Shown one piece after another: positions 44,821 through 56,262 of a stretch of DNA of 64,000 nucleotides. The stretch is from Mesorhabditis belari (Eukaryota > Nematoda > Chromadorea > Rhabditida > Rhabditidae): assembly GCA_958450365.1 (NCBI GenBank), contig CAUEEP010000875.1, forward strand, positions 62,001 to 126,000. The letters run 5' to 3'. A model generated the notes under the pieces. That model saw only the letters and a program-made list of their open reading frames with translations, was not told the origin of the DNA and searched no databases. The stretch's first letter is position 1. Every line of letters starts with the position of its first letter. A program made the translations under genes and the position numbers.

Positions 44821-46067
44821 CTAGAGTAGTTGGGCAGGCTGGAACTTGACCCAAAATCAATATTCTTTCCACGAAAACTTGCACACAGGGGTTTTTGACT
44901 ATGCTGAATCGATTGGTAATACTTTTATAACTTTTTTAGGTACTTTTTCAATATCGGGGGAGCGGAAGGATTATTGGGGGAGCGAAAGGAAAATCGGGAG
45001 AACAAATTTTGGCAGCGCTACAAATTGTGACGAACGGGAGCTTGCTTTGTTGCAAAAAGTTATCGACTCGAATTCCTCTTAAATGCTTGGGGACCTTTCG
45101 CCGTGCGCAAGTGTCACATACCCAGCGAAATAGATCTTTTCCATTTGAGCAGGCTTTCATCGATTCGCTACAGTTGCAAATCCACGACTGGATAACTGCA
45201 ACGTTTTTTTAAACTTTAACGACGATGCGCTTCTCCGATATTTGTGCGTTCAAGGAATCGACGGCAATCGATTATTTCGTCACCAAAGGAGTGGATTTGC
45301 AACTGTGGCGAATCGATGAAAGTCCGCTCAAAGGGAAAAGATCTATTTCGCTGGGTGTGTGACGCTTGCGCACGGCGAAAGGTCCCCAAGCATTCAAGAG
45401 GAATTCGAGTCGATAACTTTTTGCAACAAAGCAAGCTCCCGTTCGTCACAATTTGTAGCGCTGCCAAAATTTGCTCCCCCGATTTTCCTTTCGCTCGGAG
45501 AAGCGCATCGTCGTTAAAGTTTTAAAAAAACGTTGCAGTTAAAATACAGTCCCGGAAATGCATTTTTCCAGGGGGCAAAGTTTGCTCCCCCGATTTTCCT
45601 TTCGCTCCCCCGATAATCCTTCCGCTCCCATGATATTGGAAAAGAATCCTTTTTTATATTAACTAATAGAATTTTTAGTAAAAACTTGAATACAAGCAGT
45701 TTGTTTGCGAAAAAACAGGTTCCTTAATCTGTTAGAGAGTTGTTTTATACGCAACACCAAGCAACAGTGTTGTTATTGTTGTTTCTTGTTTTGTTATTGT
45801 TATTTCTTGTTATTCGATATTGTTAAAATAAAAAAAAGTTACAAAAGTATTACTAAAAGGTTACAAAAGTAGGTTTGAACCTGTTTTTCAGCAAATTGCG
45901 AGTTTGCATATTGCAAATTCGAGTTTTTACTAAAAATCCTATTAGTTAATATTTTAAAAAAATTATAAAAGTATTGCCAATCGATTCAGCATAGTCAAAA
46001 ACCCCTGTGTGCAAGTTTTCGTGGAAAAAGTATTGATTTTGGATCAAGTTCCCCTCAACTACTCTAG
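44821..46067. mobile_element. Merlin-like foldback transposon
   Basis: Left end CTAGAGTAGTTG plus about 115 bp (CACGAAAACTTGCACACAGG) is inverted at 45960-46067. Inside, two inverted copies (about 44948-45160 minus, 45290-45500 plus) encode a CNCGESM...W.CDACARR...VDNFLQQSKL zinc-ribbon segment. This resembles the N-terminal part of IS1595/ISXO2-type transposases, the domain of eukaryotic Merlin elements. The DDE core is absent, so it is non-autonomous. No clear target duplication was seen. Confidence 0.65.
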
Positions 46068-46406
46068 CTAGCTCTAGCTCCACTCTTTTTCTTAAGTTGT
46101 AGCTATTTTAGTTGTGCTTTTAACACTCTCAAACACTAAAATGCTATCGTTTAAACGATAAAATAATATTTAAGTAAAATAGATTTACTGTATTTGCTAA
46201 GACGAGTTTAGAATATATTTAATAATTAAATAATTAATTGTTTTTTTGGCTCTTTCCCTGAATCGTGGTTTTTTGTTTCTTTTCGTTTCGACAGACTTTT
46301 TTTTTAAAAAAGACCACGAAACTTTTAAAAAACCACAATTCAGTGGAAAAACCTCTTTTAATAATTGATAAAAATGGATTTGAATTGACATTTTTAGTTC
46401 AAACGA

Positions 46407-49400
46407 ATGCCGCCTCCTCGACCGGGGAAATTAGAGCCGAATCCGAGGATTGAGGTACGTTTTTGAAAGCTTTTAACTAGTATATTATTGTCATTTTTTT
46501 ATATAGTTTTAAAGAGGACACTTCAGGCTTTCGAATGATATCAAATAGAGCTTGATTGATGCAATTTAGAGCTTTTTAAATAGAGATTGATTGGTGCATT
46601 CCCGTGCAAAATTAAAGCCAACTTGGGCAAAAGAGATCTTTTTTCAAAAAATTGTCCGAGGAATTTTGACCAACCCTGTATGTTTCTTTTTCAGCCAAAG
46701 TCACTAGTTGATTATTATTCGAGAAGTGGTCAAGATTCGCCAACAAGCTCCACCTTTTCCTCATCCTCATCACTCAAAGAAAATCAAATACCCGCGAAAG
46801 TGATCGAACCAAAAACGATAAAAGATCGGCTCAATCGTTTAACGCAATCACCGAAGAAGTCACCGATTAAGGCAAGTTTTTGATTACTTTGCTTCAATTT
46901 TTTAAAGTTTTAGACAAAAACGAAAAGTGTGAGAAGACGAAAATTGATTTTGCCAATAAAAAGAGTCTCAAATGGGAAATTGTTGCATCCAATCGGTCAA
47001 CTGGAGTCAGAAGTTGATGAGCTTCGCGATTTTGATGGTAAATAATTGTAGTTAAGAGCTAGACAGCCAAAAATTGTCTAAACGAATCCGATCTAGTGCA
47101 TGGGTTTTAGAGTTCAGTGTGCCAGAAAGGTGTTTACGGATATTTTTCTTGTACTTTAAGCTTAAATGTTGTAAACGCAGAGTACAGTTTTTTTTTTTCA
47201 GAGCTCTGGCGACTCAATGACGATCGTTTTCGCTTGTCCAGTCCACTTTTCAGGAAAAATTCTCACAAAAAGCTGAATCTTGGTCTCCAATCACTTCGAC
47301 AAAGATTAAAAGTAATTCTAGAATTGATTTTCAAAAATTAGATTCAATTAGTTTCAATTTAAGAATCGAAATCACAAAAATCAACACAAGCAAAAAGAAG
47401 CGAATGTTGAAAGATCGATTCGGAGAGTGAAAGTCCAAAAATTGGTGGGTTCTTGTTGTTCTTGAACCAAGAACCAAAGTTCTTGAAGAATTGAGAATTT
47501 CTTTTTTATCGTAAAAGTTTCAGGAAAACTCACCCAAGAATTTGCTCGTTTCGATGGACTTGGAGTATGTGAAATCGACGTACGAAGGTTGGGTTAAACG
47601 TGAAAAAAGTTAAACTGGACATTAAAGTCTAAAGCCTAAATTAAACCACAATTTGAACTTTGAATTAGTGACAGTAATTCTTACATTTTTCCAGGAAAGT
47701 GGATCTCAATGGAGGCGTTTCTTGTCGAGATTTCATCAGGCCGAGCGATTCATGTGAGTTTTTTTTTATTCAAAATAGACTGGGAATTTTCGGAGTGAAC
47801 GTCAATCGGGGTGCAACAGAAAAATGTCATATCTTGACCAATTTCACTCAAATCTTTTTGTCTTTTTATTTCAATCGATAGAAAATGAAATCCCGCGTCA
47901 ATTGATAACAAAATCAAAAAGATCGGAGTGAAATTGACCGAGAAATTGACCATTTTTTCGTTGCACCCCGATTGATCTTTGCACCAAAAAGTCCCAAATC
48001 TTGTTCACAGGGTTGTTCGAATGGAAATTGGGTACTGTGGATCTAAATGCTAATGTAAATGCTAATTTCGATAATCAAAAGTACATATTATGGCCAGAAA
48101 TGATCAGGTGTCAGCATCTTCTTCACAAGTTTCTTCACCTGTCCAACTAGTCTAGTAAAAATTACCAAAGTTATTGAAGTTATCAGAGCACTAATGGTGC
48201 TTTCTCCAATAGCCAGAACTAGACAAAATCAAGCCAGACATCTGAAATGGCTTAAAAAAGACTGTTAGAAGCCAACTTGAGCCTGATCTGGCACAGGGTC
48301 TTGATTAGAGTGACACAGTGATATAAGTTGATCAAATTTTGCAGAAATATGCTACAATGTACAACATATCCTATCGATTTTTTGGGGCAAACTGTTGTAT
48401 TAGGTTGGCAACTAAATAATGGCCCTCGCCCTTTTTTGATAAAATCTTTTAATCTTTGCGTTTAATCTACCCTCGCTTGTTGTTAATTGAATATTACTGA
48501 ATTTCTGGTGCATTATTATACGTTTTTTACTTTCCTTGATTTGATACTTTTCAAATAATTTTGTTTAGAAATGGAAGATCTCAAATATCGAATGCGTGTC
48601 TGTCTCTGGTACGACTACAAACAAGACAAAACAGCTGCCGAATCCCACAGAGATTTATTGCGAGTTTTTGGTGATGAGGCTCTTTCCGAAACACAATGTA
48701 AGAGATGGTATCGACGGTTCAAGGAAGGGGATGAAAGTCTTGAAGATGAGCCTCGCCAAGGACGACCCGAACTTCTGCAGAACGATATTTTGGAAGCAGC
48801 CTTAAAGGAGGATCCAAGTCAAACATCACGCGAGCTAGGGGATCGATTGGGCTTTTCGCATACTGCAATCGAAAAGCGACTTCATGCATTGGGGAAAAGT
48901 AACCGCAGTGGAAAGTGGATTCCGCATGAATTGAGCGAAGAAAATAAGGCTACTCGTGTTATCACAGCTGGAATACTACTAAAACTTGCGAAAAAGGGAA
49001 GCTTCTTGAATTCCATTGTCACTCTGATGAAAAATGGAACTTTTATGATAATCGAACGCGAAAACGACAGTGGCTTAGCACAAACGAAGACCCAAAACCA
49101 ACTCCGAAGCCGGATATTCACTCAAAGAAAACTCTCCTCTGTGTGTGGTGGAGTTCTCGTGGGTTGGTGCATTTCGAGGTTCTCAAAAAGCCGGCAAACG
49201 GTTAATTCAGAACTCTATTCGTCTCAACTACATCGTGTAGATCAAGCAATTCGCTCTCAAGGACTCGAACCCTCTTCAATTCATTTTCTCCATGATAACG
49301 CAAAACCACACACTGCAAAACTTACAATGGAGAAAATCGAGGAGTTGGGCTGGAATGTTCTTCCTCATGCGCCATACAGCCCGGATATGGGGCCTAGTGA

Positions 49401-52400
49401 TTACCATCTTTTTCGATCGATGCAACACTTTCTAGCCGAGAAAAAGTTCAATGACCTTGACGAAGTCCGAATTTCAGTGCAGAAGTTCTTTGACGATCAA
49501 CCAGAAGAATTTTTCAAGAGAGGAATCCAGTTGCTCCGTCAAAAGTGGAAAGAAGTAATAAAGAATGACGGAGAATACCTTTTGGATTGATGTTGATATT
49601 TGTTCATCTTGTTAATAAATTTTTTGTTTTTACTGAAAAGGGCCATTATTTAGTTGCCAACCTGATAGATCGTATCTTGAAACTTACCTACTTACCTGAT
49701 TCAAATTTCTCTTACTGTGAAATATCGTATCCCTTGGCTACTAAAAATTTCCTTGTGATTACTGTAGTTATAGATTACTGTAGCTATAGATTACTGTAGT
49801 TATAGATTACTGTAGTTATAGCTCACTGTATCGTCTCATTGCCCGTTTCTTTTTCAGCGCTCTCTCGGCCATCACTCAGTGCCGACGAAATGCGATGATC
49901 GACCGTGTTACCTAGAATTCGACGTGGATTTGCGGAATTTCACCGAGAAATCGTTAGTGCTATGCATATCTGTAATAATTAGCATATTAACTTTTTCCTA
50001 ATTGTATCCAATCGTCAAATTCAGCTCGCTTTTCGTCGCTTTTGTCGCCGATTTGGCGGTCACCGAGAAAAGTGGGTTTTTGGAAAGAAAAAAAAGACAA
50101 AGTTTATGCTAATTTATGTTAATTTAAAATGCACATTGCAAACTTTCATGCAAATTTTTACAAACTTCTTTTTCAGAATCGCGTCGCAGTCTCAGCACGT
50201 CGGATGTTTGTTCAAGGAAATCTCGAAAATCGTAAAAGTGTTTAGAATTTCACCTACATCAAGCAATCGATCGGCGCGCTGTGTTTAGGAGAGTTTTGTC
50301 GCCAGCAAAACGAATTTTTACTCAATTTTGCGTTTCGTGGCGAAGAAGTCAGCTTGAAGTGAGTGCTAAATTCGTTTTTTTGTTAAGGTCAAAACTGCAA
50401 AGCTGGCAAAAACTTTCAAATATGATCGAAAACTTGTATCGAAAAGAAAGAAACTTTAATGTAAATTGTGTAAAATTGGGGGGTTTTTCTCTAGCTCAAA
50501 ACTTTCAGATCGTTGGGCGATTTCCCGAAGAATTGGATGAGCAATTTGGAAACATTGCAAATGTTGGGACAAATCTCGAAAAAGGTCGTTTAGTTTAGTT
50601 AAATTTGTTGTGAAAATAAGCCAAAATTGGGCAGATAGTCACATTGTTCTCTCAATAGTCACAGAGAGTCCGATAGTCACATTGTTCTCTCAATTTAGCT
50701 ACTTTTTAAGTAGAGCAATGATTTGAACGGAATGTAGAATTTGTAACAAAAATCGAGCTAAATTTTAAGGCAAAAATTGATCCCAAAAATTTGAACATAA
50801 ACGGCGATGGGCTTGCCGGCTGAGTCCCCAAAGACAATCCCTAGAGGGAGGATAAAGGGCACCGAAAGGACGCCGCCTCCTTTCGCTCAAATGGCGCAGT
50901 GCGATGTCTCCTGGCTCTGGGACAGAAGGTGCGGGGTTCGGTCCCGCCTGAAGCATTTGGTTGGGCAGTAGCCTTTAGCTGTCCCAATTTGCTAGATGGC
51001 GAGCGATCGCACTGCTAGATGCTAGATGTGCTAGGTCGCACAAGGAACACTTCGCCAGAGCCACATTTAGAGAGATAAGGAATTCCCTTGGCTGTGGTTT
51101 TTCGCTAGATAGTAGATAGGGACATTGGGAATCTCGTTAATCCATTCATGCGCGTCGCTAATTGGACGACGAGGCAATTTTTGGACAAGAATTTCTCTTT
51201 CGCTGGCACAAATAGCATAAAAAGAAAGATATTCAGGTGTAAATTTATAACCTGGGGTTTTCCGGGGTTGGCGAATCGATTGGAGACATTATTGAGTACA
51301 GTTTTGAAGTTATTCAAATTCTAGGAGAAAAGCTCGAAACCACTGGATTTCTGTGTGCTTCTTTTGAAGACTTCAAATGAATATGAAGGCGAAACTTTGA
51401 AGAAAAAGAAAACAATAAACTCAAGAGCAAATCAACAAGTGAAAAAACGGCAAGATCTCAAGTAAGTAATTGATTAAATTCTTTTAAATAAAGATTTTTC
51501 AGGTATTTTCTCCGTTTTGGTGACTCGCTGCAGGAATGGAAACGGGTAAAGAGTTAAATAATTCATTAAAGAACTAAATAATTCACTAAAGAGCTAAATA
51601 AAACACTAAATAATTAAATAATTCACTATTTTTAAATCTTTCTATCTATATTTAAAGAATTTTATCGGTTTTAAAATGTTTTTTTTTGATTTTGAGAGGA
51701 AAAGAAAATTAGAGTTTCCCTGTCTAGAATGATTATGGTATTTATTCCTGAATGATTACGGTATTTATTTCGTGCTTATTTCAGATCTCCGGCTTTTACT
51801 CTCCATTCAATAGCTTTCCACGTGAATTCTCGTCAATCTCCAATCTCATCGATCATCTCAATTGTCAAACTTCGTTCAAATTTAAAGCAATTGATCAAGT
51901 GAGAGATTTGAATTTACTTTTGATAGAAAAATTTCAGACTGACTTTCAAACTGACGAATCATTTGGAATCGAAATTTTCACAAATCGTTGCACTCAACTT
52001 TCACCGCTTAAAGTGGAGAAAAGGGGAAGAAAGGAAAGTCCTGTAGAAAGAGTGATCGAAGGAAAACGATTGCACAAATTTGGTGAGTTTAAGGGAAAAT
52101 TGATTTTTTTTTTTTTTTTTGATTTTATTTTTTTGTTTTCTCATAGTATTTTAAACCCTAAATGTAAATTTCTAGACTAAAAACATACCGTATTTCGTAT
52201 TGAAAACTACCGCAAAGCAATCGAAAAACCGTACCAAATTTCAATCGAAAATCCTCGAAGTTAAACAATTGAAAATTCTACATTGAAAAGGAAAACATCA
52301 TAAAATACCGTATTTCTTTGAATAGAAGACCGGGTAAAGAGTATCATCGCGTACTCTTGCGTAGCAGCCCTTTTTAAAATTTCTTTTCTGCATAAAAGCT

Positions 52401-55400
52401 TTCAATGAAGTGCTATAGAGCTGGAAAATGACTCAAAAATACCACATGAGCTAACAGATTTTTGACAAAACAGAACAGCCATTTTCCAGCTCTATAGCAC
52501 TTGATTGAAAGCTTTTATGCAGAAAAGAAAGGGGCTGCTACGCAGGATGATACTCTACGCAATGATACTCTTTACCCTGGTCTTCTATTCGAAGAAATAC
52601 GGTCACTTTTTTTTTATTTTTGCTTTAATTTGTCTAACGTGAGTTTTTAACTCTATCAGATGAGAAATGAAAGTAAAAAATGCGAAAGGAACTGACAGGG
52701 CTTTCAAATTGACTTTGGAAATAACTTGGAATTGATTCTAATGGCATCAACAACTTACCGGACTCTCTCTAATAGTAGTGCACCCAGCCGAGCACTACCC
52801 AGCTACCCAGTAGCACTACCCAGCCGAGCCGAGTTGATGACTATTTTTACGATTTCCAAGCTTTCCCAGAAGCTCAACACTCTAATCATCGTCAAGATTG
52901 GTTAGCCGTCCTGCTGGTTCTTTACAATTTGAAAGAGAATGGTCTAATCTTTACAATTTGAAAGAGAAAATTAAAAATAAACAATAAACAATAACTTTCC
53001 AGAGCAACCGTCCCTTCGCGATACTTTCCCTCACTACAAAGTGGCGCATAACGTTGAGGAAAAATTTGTGACAATCGATAACTCAATGCACTGGTTGGGA
53101 AAGGAAATGTTGATGGTAGGAAGAGATTTTTTTCGATTTTTGATCTTCAATTCTTCTATTCTAGAATCTGCACAATGTCTCTGATATCAATGTCCATGAG
53201 CGTACATTCATCACGATGTGGAACGCGTATTTTCGGATGAATTCTCGATGCACTTTCGGGAATAAAGATGTTTTTCGAAATCTGGTATACGAAATTTTGC
53301 TTTAGAAATCTAGAAATCTATATTGGGTTGGTGAATTGAAAACTGCCGATTCTGTGTGTCTTTGTGCGGCCGCGTAATCGCTCGTCGTCTGGCGCAAGGC
53401 TTTTACATAACCCCTTTCCCTCTCCCTTTTCCTCAATGCACCCTGATTAACCTCCTCGTTCTCAACCCCTTTTTAAGATATTTTTATGTGTAATATACCA
53501 AAGGATAGCCCTTAATTTCTTCTATCTTTTGGTATATTACACATAAAAATATCTCAAAATTGAGCTGAAAACGAGGCGTCTAAAGTTGACCCTCATCATC
53601 GACCCCTCGACCAACTTTAAACCCCTCGTTCTCAACCCCATTTTGAGATATTTTTATGTGTAATATACCAAAAGATAGAAGAAATTAAGGGCTATCCTTT
53701 GGTATATTTTTGAGTCTCACACACACAAACCAAAACCCTACCAAAGAAAGAGGAATCCCCAAATTGCCTGTAAAATGGGCAGAAGTCGTCAATAATAATG
53801 GAAATTATTTGGAATCAATTGATGGTTTTTTTATTGAATAAATTTTAGTTCAAAGTCCCAGCAGTTTTCAATTCACCAACCCAATATAAATTACTAGATC
53901 GGTTTTCGTCACGAGCTCTACTCTTGTCTTTTAAACGATAAGAATGAAGCATTCATCGATTTTCAACTAATCTGGCTTTTGTTCTTACGACGACTTACGG
54001 TTTGTTTCAATTTTGATTATTAAAAAATGTTCATTTTCTTCATTTTCTTCATTTTCTTCAACCCTATCGTAATCTTATCTGATTTTTATTCAATTCTATT
54101 CACTTTTTAATAGCTTTAAGATATTCTTTTAGATAAATCAGATAAGAACTGAATAGATTTGATAAAAAGAGATTGTGTGCAGTGCAGTGAGAGGATGCCG
54201 ATGATTATTTAGATTGATTGGCATTGATTATTTAGATATTTGATTCCGAATCTATCACAATCAATAATCTAGCGAGAAAATACAATAAATAGGATTGTTG
54301 GTTCAGTGTTTTTAAAGCCAAAAGAAAATGAATTACACAAAATGAAAAAGAAAAGAAAATGTTAATACACGTGAATACGAAAAGGAGAAAGAAGACTGAT
54401 AATAACAATAGAAAGAAGACTGATATAATGTTTATAATAAAATAGAATCAATCGTTGGTTCAGTGTTTTAATACGTGGATAGCACAGTGAACTATACGTG
54501 AACGTAGAGTCAACTATACGTGAACGTAGAGTGAAACTATACGGATCAACTAGAGCTACAATGTGCAGTGCGTGAGAGAGGATGCCGATAGGGCAATGAT
54601 TATTTAGATATTTTATTCCGAATCTAGCACAATCAATAATCTAGCGAGATCTAGCGAATACAATAAATAGAATCAATCGTTGGTTCAGTGTTTTAAAGTC
54701 AAAAGAAAATGAATACAAGCTCCATCCTGGGCTCCATCCCTTTTTATCATAAATGATCTTTAGAAGAAAGACAAGAGAATCTTCTAAACGATTTTTAGAA
54801 GAAGGACAAGAGAATCAGAGAGATTCAAAATCAAAGCATCAAATAAGTTTTAACAGAAAAGAGCTGCACAGATAGGATTTGAAGAAAATGGATATGTTTT
54901 TATAAAAAAGGATTAGTTGAGGTCATTGATCATTTAAGATCATTGATGATTGATTATTTAAGATCATTGCTAGAAAATCATTGATATTTTTAGGAAAACA
55001 AGATCATTTCTCCTCTACAAGAAGCTGTGCTCATCACTGGGAATTTTGATCTTTTGAGTGGAGGTGATGAAGAACGACTCAATGGGGTAAGTAACTTTGA
55101 TTCATTCTTCCTTATCTCTAACTATACGATTAAATAACAACAATAATCATTGTTTGTCATTGACATTGTTAAACATTGACATTGTTAAACATTAAATAAC
55201 ATTGTTTATCTTGCTTGTCTTGTTTGTCTTTGTAAAAATCATTCCTTTTTAGGATGTGATCAGAATTGAGAACGATTCTTTCGAAATCCCACACACTCTA
55301 TCAACACCAATGTCAATGGAAAAGGTGAAATTGAAAAGAATTCAAAAAAACATCTATTATGACATCATCTATTTCAAAAAAACATCATCATAGATGTTTT

Positions 55401-56262
55401 TTTTTTTGTTCTATTCCATTCCATTTTTATCTTTTTTCATTTTCAGACTACTCCATCAAAATCGAGCTCAAGTTCTTCCGTTTCCACTCCAAAGAAGCGT
55501 CTGCTAAAGTCGGCAGAAAAGAAATTGGCTTATCAAAATCAGGAAAAGGTAAAAGCAATTAGCTGAATATCTTACTATTATTACGAAAATTTGATGGCCA
55601 TTCGCAATCTAGCTCAAATATCTTCTTGTTGGGCTATCGAATATCACTATTTTTGATACCATTAGCTGCGTCAAGTCTTTCTCTATCGATTGGTATAAAA
55701 ACGATTTCAATTGAACAGCCCAACACCAAGAAATTTGAGTTTAAACTTATGGCAATGGGAAAAGGGGCGGGGCGCGTATAAAAGGTCGGTCGCCCCGCCC
55801 CCTTTGCCATTGCCATAAATTTGAGCTTAGATCTAGATAACTACGCGACTGTACGTACGTACGTAGTGTACGTTAGTAGCGTACGTAGCGTACGTAGTGT
55901 ACGCTCAAAATGCCGTCGTCACTTGACAAAATATTCAAATTTCTTTTTTTAGCTGTATCCACTGAGAAATTCATTGACGCCAAGTCGAAAATCTCCGGCG
56001 AAAAGCGCTTTAAAGCGGCCGAAAAGCGCTGTTAGTGAATCGCCAGCGAAACGAACAAGAAGCAGTGATGTACAAGTAAGAATCTACAAGTTTTTTTTGG
56101 CGTAAACGATTTACCGTAATCCTTTACTGTAATCCTTTACCGTAATCCTATTATCCAATAGCTTTACTCATTCAGGTGCATCTATCAACTCAAAAGCCTT
56201 CTCCAAGAGCGAAAAATTCTTTCTTCACGCAAAATCTCCAAAATAAACGCACTTGCCATTAA
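46407..56262 (+). CDS. SUZ12/MES-3-like Polycomb (PRC2) subunit, about 24 exons
   Basis: Exons: 46407-46454, 46695-46871, 46914-47037, 47202-47311, 47352-47444, 47524-47587, 47695-47753, 48011-48031 (weak), 49858-49952, 50025-50071, 50177-50231, 50289-50358, 50509-50584, 51325-51461, 51503-51545, 51785-52082, 53003-53115, 53165-53284, 53898-53999, 54994-55086, 55253-55324, 55447-55548, 55953-56075, 56176-56262; about 775 residues. Phase holds except between 50584 and 51325, where a small exon is probably missed. The segment HWLGKEMLM...VSDINVHERTFITMWNAYF matches the VEFS-box pattern of SUZ12, and SSISNLIDHLNCQTSFKF upstream has the layout of the region around the SUZ12 zinc finger, though without its CxxC. 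By family it would support H3K27 methylation in the nucleus. The C-terminus is K/S/P-rich and basic. Exon 2 uses a GC donor. Confidence 0.62.
48400..49665 (+). mobile_element. Full-length mariner element in an intron
   Basis: TIRs TAGGTTGGCAACTAAATAAT (left) and its inverse (right, through 49665), flanked by TA at 48398-48399 and 49666-49667; 1266 bp. It lies in the same orientation as, and within an intron of, the SUZ12-like gene, so it must normally be removed by splicing. Its ends and ORF are well kept, which suggests fairly recent insertion. Confidence 0.92.
48571..49590 (+). CDS. Mariner (DD34D) transposase with two compensating frameshifts
   Basis: The 339-residue ORF has a paired-type helix-turn-helix N-terminus (MRVCLWYDYKQDKTAAE; LGFSHTAIEKRLHALGK near 94-110), the WIPHEL linker, HDNAKPH with Asp242 and PYSPDMGPSDYHLF with Asp277, exactly 34 residues apart. 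The first catalytic Asp is missing: after VT (49021) one base is lost, so GATGAAAAATGG (DEKW) and the following WWSSRGLVHFEV stretch are read out of frame until about 49188, where a second indel in an A run restores it. About 55 residues (152-206) are scrambled. The ORF looks intact by length but should not be catalytically active. Confidence 0.9.
   Translation: MEDLKYRMRVCLWYDYKQDKTAAESHRDLLRVFGDEALSETQCKRWYRRFKEGDESLEDEPRQGRPELLQNDILEAALKEDPSQTSRELGDRLGFSHTAIEKRLHALGKSNRSGKWIPHELSEENKATRVITAGILLKLAKKGSFLNSIVTLMKNGTFMIIERENDSGLAQTKTQNQLRSRIFTQRKLSSVCGGVLVGWCISRFSKSRQTVNSELYSSQLHRVDQAIRSQGLEPSSIHFLHDNAKPHTAKLTMEKIEELGWNVLPHAPYSPDMGPSDYHLFRSMQHFLAEKKFNDLDEVRISVQKFFDDQPEEFFKRGIQLLRQKWKEVIKNDGEYLLD
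50884..50956 (+). mobile_element. Degenerate tRNA-like sequence, copy 4
   Basis: TGGCGCAGTGC resembles box A and GGTTCGGTCCC box B. GCGGG/CCCGC forms a T-stem and GTCTC/GGGAC an anticodon-type stem. The acceptor ends pair only partly. Surrounding GC-rich sequence (50800-51080) differs from the AT-rich introns, so a tRNA-derived SINE inserted in the SUZ12-like gene is likely. Confidence 0.45.
52308..52604. mobile_element. Palindromic MITE, copy 2
   Basis: Same ends and arms as 43027-43322 (TACCGTATTTCTTTGAATAG, GCATAAAAGCTTTCAAT), here in the intron after the zinc-finger-like exon of the SUZ12-like gene. One arm has lost a few bases near 52530. Confidence 0.85.
53323..53884 (+). mobile_element. 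Deletion derivative of a mariner-like element (copy B)
   Basis: TTGGGTTGGTGAATTGAAAA and its inverse end the element, with TA on both sides. 53755-53845 encodes LPVKWAEVVNNNGNYLES and IDGFFIE before a stop, a mariner transposase C-terminus. An inner foldback (GATATTTTTATGTGTAATAT in both orientations, 53478-53710) is inserted. It sits in the intron that splits the VEFS-like region. Confidence 0.78.
54000..54993. repeat. Intron with two diverged copies of a 300-bp segment
   Basis: ATTATTTAGATATTTTATTCCGAATCTAGC near 54598 repeats TTAGATATTTGATTCCGAATCTATC near 54230, each followed by CAATCAATAATCTAGCGAGA and GGTTCAGTGTTTTAA. A short ACGTGAACGTAGAG tandem lies at 54495-54530. No exon was found in this interval. 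Confidence 0.65.
55600..55830. repeat. GC-box/TATAAAA foldback module
   Basis: Same module as in the receptor intron: TTCAATTGAACAGCCCAACA, then GGGGCGGGGCGCGTATAAAA and the inverted CGCCCCGCCCC. It lies in an intron near the 3' end of the SUZ12-like gene. Confidence 0.7.

Noticed and set aside
51105..51317. Minus-strand 70-residue ORF in the SUZ12-like gene
   Set aside because: Composition is plausible, but it lies next to a SINE-like insertion, antisense to a gene, with no recognisable motif.
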